The position numbers were made by a program, and so were the translations under genes. Below are positions 57,761 through 64,000 of a stretch of 64,000 nt of DNA, piece after piece. Below the pieces are notes generated by a model that made no database searches, was not told where the DNA came from, and saw only the letters and a list, made by a program, of their open reading frames with translations. Source of the DNA: Thinopyrum elongatum (taxonomy: Eukaryota; Streptophyta; Magnoliopsida; Poales; Poaceae); NCBI GenBank assembly GCA_011799875.1, contig CM022303.1:550205368-550269367 (forward strand). Direction: 5' to 3'. Within the stretch, counting starts at the first letter, position 1, and the number at the start of each line of letters is the position of its first letter.

Positions 57761-59311
57761 AGACATGTGTTGTCATTTGATAATGGGATCACATCATTAG
57801 GAGAATGATGTGATGGACAAGACCCATCCGTTAGCTTAGCATATTGATCATTCAGTTTATTGCTATTGCTTTCTTCATGTCATATACATATTCCTTCGAC
57901 TATGAGATTATGCAACTCCCGGATACCGGAGGAATACCTTGTGTGCTATCAAACATCACAACGTAACTGGGTGATCATAAAGATGCTCTACAGGTATCTC
58001 CGAAGGTGTTTGTTGAGTTGGCATAGATCGAGATTAGGATTTGTCACTCCGAGTATTGGAGAGGTATCTCTGGGCCCTCTCGGCAATACACATGATAAGA
58101 AGCCTTGCAAGCAAATGACTAATGAGTTAGTTATGAGATGACATATTACAGAATGAGTAAAGAGACTTGCCGGTAACGAGATTGAACTAGGTATAGAGAT
58201 ACCGATGATCGAATCTCGGGCAAGTAACATACCGATGGACAAAGGGAATTACGTATGTTGTCATAACGGTTTGACCGATAAAGATCTTCATAGAATATGT
58301 AGGAGCCAATATGGGCATCCAGGTTCCGCTATTGGTTATTGACCAGAGAGGTGTCTCGGTCATGTCTACATAGTTCTCGAACCCGTAGGGTTCGCACGCT
58401 TAACGTTCGTTGACGATATAGTGTTATATGATTTGGTGAACGAATGTTGTTCGGAGTCCCGGATGAGATCACGGACATGACGAGGAGCTCCGGAATGGTC
58501 TGGAGGTAAAGATTGATATATAGGACGATGGTATTCGGACACCGGAAGAGTTTCGGAGTGCACCAGGTAGTCATCGAGGCACCGGAAGGGGTTCCGGACA
58601 CCCCCGGGAAGTGTATGGGCCTTATGGGCCAAAGGGGGGATAGACCAGCCCACTAGGGGGCTGGCACACCCCTCTCCTTGGCTGGCCAGCCCTAGGGGAA
58701 AGGGGAGGGGTGGCCCCTCCTGCCTTTCCCTCCTCGTGAGAGAAAGGAAAGGGGGGCGCCACCTCCCCCTGCCTTCCTCCTACACTCAAATAAGGATTGG
58801 GGGCTTGGGGAAGTCCCCAAGTAGGATTCGACCCTACTTGGGGCGCCCCCTGGACTCTCCCCTCTCCCCACCCATATATATGTGGGAGGGGGGGTGCCAC
58901 ACATAACCACGACAATCTCTTAGCCGTGTGCGGCGCCCCTCTCCATAGTTTTGTCCCTCGATCATATTTTCGTACTTCTTAGGCGAAGCCCTACAGAGAT
59001 AGCATCACCACCACCGTCACCACGCCGTCGTGCTGCTGGAACTCATCCACTAATTCACCGTCTTGCTGGATCAAGAAGGCGAGGACATCACCGAGCTGAA
59101 CGTGTTCTGTACACGGAGGTGCCGTACGTTCGGTACTTGATCGGTTGGATCGTGAAGAAGTTCGACTACATCAACCGCATTACTAAACGCTTCCGCTTAC
59201 GGTCTACGAGGGTACGTAGACACAATCTCCCCCTCATTGCTATGCATCTCCATGGATAGATCTTGCGTGTGCGTAGAATTTTTTTTGTTTTCCATGCAAC
59301 GTTTCCCAACA
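57761..59311 (+). mobile_element. Copia solo LTR, right part
   Basis: Resumes at the agaca duplication with the LTR word acatgtgttgtcatttgata and ends TTTCCCAACA at 59311, followed by cgtat (59312-59316), which matches 26199-26203. With 26204-26410 it makes one solo LTR of about 1.75 kb. A TATATATA-rich stretch near 58873 may be its core promoter. Confidence 0.9.
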
Positions 59312-59316
59312 CGTAT

Positions 59317-61168
59317 GCCTCGGAATGACACTTTCGTAGGATTTGTTCCTGTTCATGCTCAGCTACACAACATCTAATAATACCATCTACTCCTTCTTTG
59401 TAAAGATGTGGGTCATCCCAAAAGTAATGTTTTAAATCAAAGAAGAACTTTTTATTTTGTTGGTATGTTTAACTAGGTGGTATATATTTAGCAATGATGT
59501 AATTAGCATAGTTTGCATACCAAGCAATATTACGAGAAGCATTTATAACAGCTAATTGTTCATCAGAAAAACTATCATCAATAGGTAGTGGGTCATCAGG
59601 AACATTTTCCAATCTAGACAAATTATCAGCTACGGGATTCTCAGCTCTCTTCCTATCAGTAATATGCAAATCAAATTCTTGTAGCAACAGAACCCACCTA
59701 ATCAACCTACGTTTAGCATCTTTCTTTTCCAGAAGATATTTAATAGCGGCATGATCGGTGTGCACGGTTACTTTAGAATCAACAATATAGGAGCTAAATT
59801 TGTCACATGCAAACACAACTGCTAAAAATTCTTTCTCAGTAGTAGCATAATTTCTTTGAGCACTGTCTAGAGTTTTACTAGCATAATGGATAACATTTAA
59901 TTTCTTATCAACTCTTTGTCCTAGAACATCACCAATAGCATAATCACTAGCATCAAACATAATTTCAAATGGTAAGTTCCAATCAGGTGGTTGAACAATG
60001 AGTGCAGAGATTAAGGCTTTCTTAAGTGTTTCAAAGGCTTCTACACAATCATCATAAAAAACAAACCAAACATCTTTTTTGCAAGAGATTAGTAGAGGCC
60101 TAGAAATTTTAGAGAAGTCTTTAGTGAATCTCGTATAGAAACCAGCATTACCAAGGAAACTTCTTACACCTTTAATATCTTTAGGGCATGGCATTTTCTC
60201 AGTTGCATCAACTTTAGCTTTATCTACGTCAATACCTCGTTCAGAAATTTTATGCCCGAGGATAATACCTTCATTTACCATAAAGTGGAACTTCTCCCAA
60301 TTCAAGACAATATTAGTTTGTTCACATCTCTGCAAAACTAGATCAATGTTGCTTAAGCAATCATGAAAAGAAGTCCCATAAATGAAAAAATCATCCATGA
60401 AAACCTCTACAATATTTTCACAAAAATCAGAGAATATAGCAATCATACATCTTTGAAAGGTAGCAGGTGCATTGCATAAACCAAAAGACATACATCTATA
60501 AGCATAAGTTCCAAAAGGGAAAGTGAAAGTAGTTTTCTATTGATCTTCTTTTGACACAGGTATTTGAGAGAAACCAGAATATCCATCAAGGAAACAAAAG
60601 TGCGTATGCTTAGATAATCTTTCTAACATTTGATCAATAAAAGGCAAGGGGTAATGATCTTTTCTAGTAGCTTTATTTAATTTTTTGAAATGAATTACCA
60701 TCCTATAACCAGTTACAATTCTTTGTGGGATGAGTTCATTTTTATCATTAGGAACAACAGTTAGACCTCCTTTCTTAGGAACATAATGAACAAGACTTAC
60801 CCATCTACTATCAGCTATGGGATAGATTATACCTGCTTCCAGAAGCTTTAATATTTCAGTTCTTACCACATCCTTCATATTAGGATTCAACTGTCGTTGG
60901 TGATCAACAACTGGCTTAGCATCAGGCTCCATATTAATCTTGTGTTGACACAGAGTGGGACTAATTCCCTTAATATCATCAAGAGTATACCCAATAGCAG
61001 CACGGTGCTTCCTCGGAGTTTCGATTAATCTCTTTTCTTCATGCTCTGAAAGGTTAGCACTAATAATAACAGGATATATCTTGTTTTCATCAAGATAAGC
61101 ATATTTCAACGCATCGGGTAATTGCTTCAAATCAAACACAGGATCACCCTTAGGTGGAGGAGGACCTT
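59317..61168 (-). pseudogene. Athila-type pol: RT, RNase H and integrase start
   Basis: On the minus strand: RT (VPKKGGLTVVPNDKNELIP, DHYPLPFIDQMLERLS, then [15 protein letters not shown] and FMDDFFIYG as the YxDD-type site near 60390); RNase H ([19 protein letters not shown]-equivalent [11 protein letters not shown]); and the linker into integrase (HYFWDDPHLYKEGVDG). In-frame stops lie at 60537 (after SKEDQ) and 59469 (after YIPPS). The left end joins 26203 across the Copia insertion. The apparent start MMQNGC at 61190 is LTR sequence of the next element; the true pol is cut at 61168. Confidence 0.88.
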
Positions 61169-62687
61169 TGATACATCCATTTTGCATCATGTTTTTCTAC
61201 TATTATTTATAATGTTTTTATGCATAATAATTCTTTAGGGAGTAATTCTAATGCTTTTTCTCTCATAATATGCAAGGTTTACACAAAGAGGGAGAATGTC
61301 GGCAGCTGGAATTCTGGACCTAAAAAAGCTATGTCAGAGATACCTATTCTGCACTTCTCCAAATGAGCTGAAATTTTACGGAGAGTTATTTTGAAATATA
61401 TAAAAAATACTGGAGCAAATAACTACTGGAGGGGGGCCACCTTGTGCCCACAAGACACCAGGGCACGCCAGGCCCCCCAGGCGCGCCCAGGTGGGTTGTG
61501 GGCAGCCCAGCCCACCTCCGGTGCCCATCTTCTGGTACATAAGGTATTTTGACCTAGAAAAAATAAGGAGAGAACTTTCGGGATGGAGCGCCGCCGTCTC
61601 GAGGCGGAACTTGGGTAGGAGCACATTTGCCCTCCAGCGGAGCGATTCCGCCGGGGGAGCTTCCCTCCTGGAGGGGGAAATCGAAGCCATCGTCATCACC
61701 AACAACCCTCTCATCTTTGGGAGGCCAATCTTCATCAACATCTTCAATAGTACCATCTCATCTCAAACCCTAGTTCATCTCTTGAGTTCAATCTTTGTAC
61801 CGGAACCTCAGATTGGTACCTGTGGGTGATTAGTAGTGTTGATTACATCTTGTAGTTGATTACTATATGGTTTATTTGGTGGAAGATTATATGTTCAGAT
61901 CCATTATGCTATTTAATACCCCTCTGATATTGAGCATGAATATCATTTGTGAGTAGTTACTTTTGTTCTTGAGGTCACGGGAAATGTCATGTTGCAAGTA
62001 ATCATGTGAATTTGATATGTGTTCGATATTTTGATGATTTGTATGTTGTGATTCCCTTAGTGGTGTCATGTGAACGTCGACTACATGGCACTTCACCATC
62101 TTTGGGCCTAAGGGAATGCATTGTGGAGTAGTTATTAGATGATGGGTTGCTAGAGTGACAGAAGCTTAAACCCTAGTTTATGCGCTACTTCGTAAGGCAC
62201 TGATTTGGATCCATATGTTTAGTGCTATGGTTAGATTTTATCTTAATACTTTTCTCATAGTTGCGGATGCTTGCGAGGGGGTTAATCATAAGTGGGAGGT
62301 TTGTTCAAGTAAGAACAGCACCCAAGCACCGGTCCACCCACATATCAAATTATCAAAGTAGCGAACGCGAATCAAACCAATATGATGAAAGTGACTAGAT
62401 GAAATTCCCGTGTGCCCTCAAGAATGTTTTGCTTATTATAAGACACCATTTTGGCCTGTCCTTTGCCACAAAAGGATTGGGCTACCTTGCTGCACTTTAT
62501 TTACCATTACTGTTACTTGCTCGTTACAAATTATCTTGCTATCAAACTACCTGTTACCAACAATTTCAGTGCTAGAAGAAATTACCTTGCTGAAAACCGC
62601 TTGTCATTTCCTTCTGCTCCTCGTTGGGTTAGACACTTTTACTTATTGAAAGGACTATGATTGATCCCCTATACTTGTGGGTCATCA
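61169..62687 (+). mobile_element. 5' LTR of a second, plus-strand Athila-type element
   Basis: Begins TGATACATCCATTTTGCATC and ends GTGGGTCATCA. It is 1,519 bp and homologous to 21300-22801 in opposite orientation. It is inserted into the RT-proximal part of the minus-strand pol. The left flank is acctt (61164-61168); the matching duplication would lie beyond the window. Confidence 0.88.
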
Positions 62688-62793
62688 AGACTCTTTTCTG
62701 GCACCGTTGCAGGGGAGTGAAGCGCTCTTGGTAAGTGGAAATTGGTAAGGAAAAATTTATATTACGTGCTGAAATTTTTTGTCACTTGTCACT
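62688..62793 (+). other. Leader with primer-binding site of the plus-strand Athila-type element
   Basis: tggcaccgttgcagggga (62699-62716), about 11 nt after the LTR, resembles the TGGCGCCGTTGCCGGGGA primer site usual in Athila elements, with two G-to-A-type changes relative to that pattern. Confidence 0.75.
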
Positions 62794-64000
62794 ATGGAAA
62801 ACAATCGTTTAAGGGGTTTGTTCGGGGTATCTTCACCTTGACCGAAAACACAATTAGTTGCCCCTCAACCTACTGCACCTACTGAAAATATTGGTTATGA
62901 AATCCCTTCGGGTATGATAGAACAACTGCTAGCTAATCCTTATGTAGGAGACGGAACTAAGCATCCTGATATGCATCTGATACATGTGGATGAAATTTGT
63001 GGATTATTTAAGCTTGCAGGTTTACCTGGAGATGAAGTTAAGAAGAAGGTTTTCCCTTTATCTTTGAAAGGAAAAGCATTGACATGGTATAGGCTATGCA
63101 ATGATATTGGATCTTGGAACTGGAATCGATTAAAATTAGAATTTCACCAAAAAATTTATCCTATGCATCTAGTTCATCGTGATCGGAATTATATATATAA
63201 TTTTTGGCCTCGTGAAGGAGAAAGTATCGCTCTAGCTTGGGGGAGGCTCAAGTCAATGTTATATTCATGCCCCAATCATGAGCTCTAGAGAGAAATTATC
63301 ATTCAGAATTTTTATGCTCGGCTTTCTCGTGATGATCAATCCATGCTCGATACTTCTTGTACTGGTTCTTTTACAAAGAAGACTATTGAATTCAGGTGGG
63401 ATATTTTAGAAAGAATTAAATGTAACTCTGAAGATTGGGAACTCGACGAAGGTAAAGAGTCAAGTATTAAGCTTGAGTTTGATTGTGTTAAATCTTTTAT
63501 GAGTATCGATGCTTTTCACAAGTTTAACACTAAATATGGACTTGACTATGAGATAGTAGCCTCTTTCTGTGAATCATTTGCTACTCATGTTGATCTCCCT
63601 AAGGAGAAGTGGTTTAAATACCATCCCCCTATTAAATAAGAAATTAAAGAACCGGTTATAGCAAAAGATGAAACTATCATTTACAATGTTGATCCAGTTG
63701 TGCCTACTGCTTATATTGAAAACCCACCTTTCCCTGTTAGGATAAAGGAACATGCTAAGGTATCAACTGTGGTTCGTAAAAGTAATATTAAAGCACCTAA
63801 ACCCTCTGAACAAATTAAAGTAGAACCTAGTGTTGCTATGGTTAAAGATCTCTTGGTAGAAAATATTGATGGGCATGTTATTTACTTCTGTGATGAAGCT
63901 GCTAGAATTGCTAAACCCGAAAAAGATAAACATAGACCTGTGGTTGGCATGCCTGTTGTCTCAGTTAAGATAGGAGATCATTGTTATCATGGCTTATGTG
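62794..64000 (+). pseudogene. Gag-protease of the plus-strand Athila-type element, partial
   Basis: One frame starting at ATG 62794 runs to the window end with three in-frame stops: TGA 62839-62841, TAG 63286-63288 and TAA 63637-63639. The gag core is clear (KVFPLSLKGKALTWYRLCND, then EFHQKIYPM). The end (RPVVGMPVVSVKIGDHCYHG) approaches the aspartic protease. The stops mark a dead copy with otherwise little frame damage. Confidence 0.88.

Larger units (their letters stand above)
21300..61168 (-). mobile_element. Athila-type Gypsy element, minus strand, interrupted and partial
   Basis: The 3' LTR (21300-22801), polypurine tracts, a third ORF and the integrase end (to 26203) lie left of a Copia/chromovirus insertion; integrase start, RNase H and RT resume at 59317-61168. 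The rest of pol, gag and the 5' LTR are not in the window, because a second Athila-type element is inserted at 61168. The pol plus extra-ORF layout and LTRs starting TGATAC and ending GTCATCA fit the Triticeae Sabrina/Fatima group; the exact family is not settled here. Confidence 0.82.

Overview
The window is nuclear DNA from a large-genome Triticeae grass (wheat, goat-grass or barley type). The LTR retrotransposon families present are the ones typical of that tribe: Angela/WIS/BARE-type Copia LTRs, an Athila-type Gypsy and a Tekay/Del-type chromovirus. There are also PIF/Harbinger, hAT and LINE remnants, two plant-type genes, and plant-style introns in one of them. I see no bacterial or organellar features, no CRISPR array, and no rRNA or tRNA gene.

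Layout. 1-2424: two Copia LTRs of one family in opposite orientation; the plus-strand one is a solo LTR inserted in the minus-strand one (5-bp target duplication TTACT). 2425-5716: gene-poor DNA with a few small duplications. 5717-9331: a G-type lectin receptor-like kinase gene, broken by a 1,058-bp hAT insertion (8-bp duplication ACCGGGGG) and by a 1-nt frameshift in the kinase domain. 10474-14840: an apparently intact minus-strand gene for a YIF1-type Golgi membrane protein, with four coding exons and a recent non-autonomous LTR retrotransposon in its last intron. 14995-19440: AT-rich DNA full of TGCCATG/CATGGCA words, split by a 2.2-kb Harbinger element with a dead transposase. 19960-20117: a hAT-type MITE. 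20745-21299: a LINE 3' fragment.

21300-64000 is nested retrotransposons. A minus-strand Athila-type Gypsy (3' LTR at 21300-22801, a third ORF, integrase; RT/RNase H resumes at 59317) is interrupted in its integrase by a Copia solo LTR (26204-59311, duplication CGTAT). That solo LTR is itself interrupted by a minus-strand chromovirus complex (26411-57760, duplication AGACA). The right side of the Athila pol is cut at 61168 by a second Athila-type element on the plus strand, whose 5' LTR, primer-binding site and gag run off the window.

The chromovirus complex has two near-equal 3.87-kb outer LTRs but holds three internal regions and two truncated LTRs in tandem. One internal region carries a gag-pol frame broken only by a UGA five codons before the integrase catalytic Glu. 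An extra sense ORF of about 256 aa lies between the primer-binding site and gag and recurs in all three copies. Two stretches (about 29925-32930 and 43366-51005) differ from their sister copies mainly by small insertions and deletions and have abrupt edges. This looks like uncorrected long-read sequence rather than biological decay, so the tandem structure needs checking before it is interpreted.
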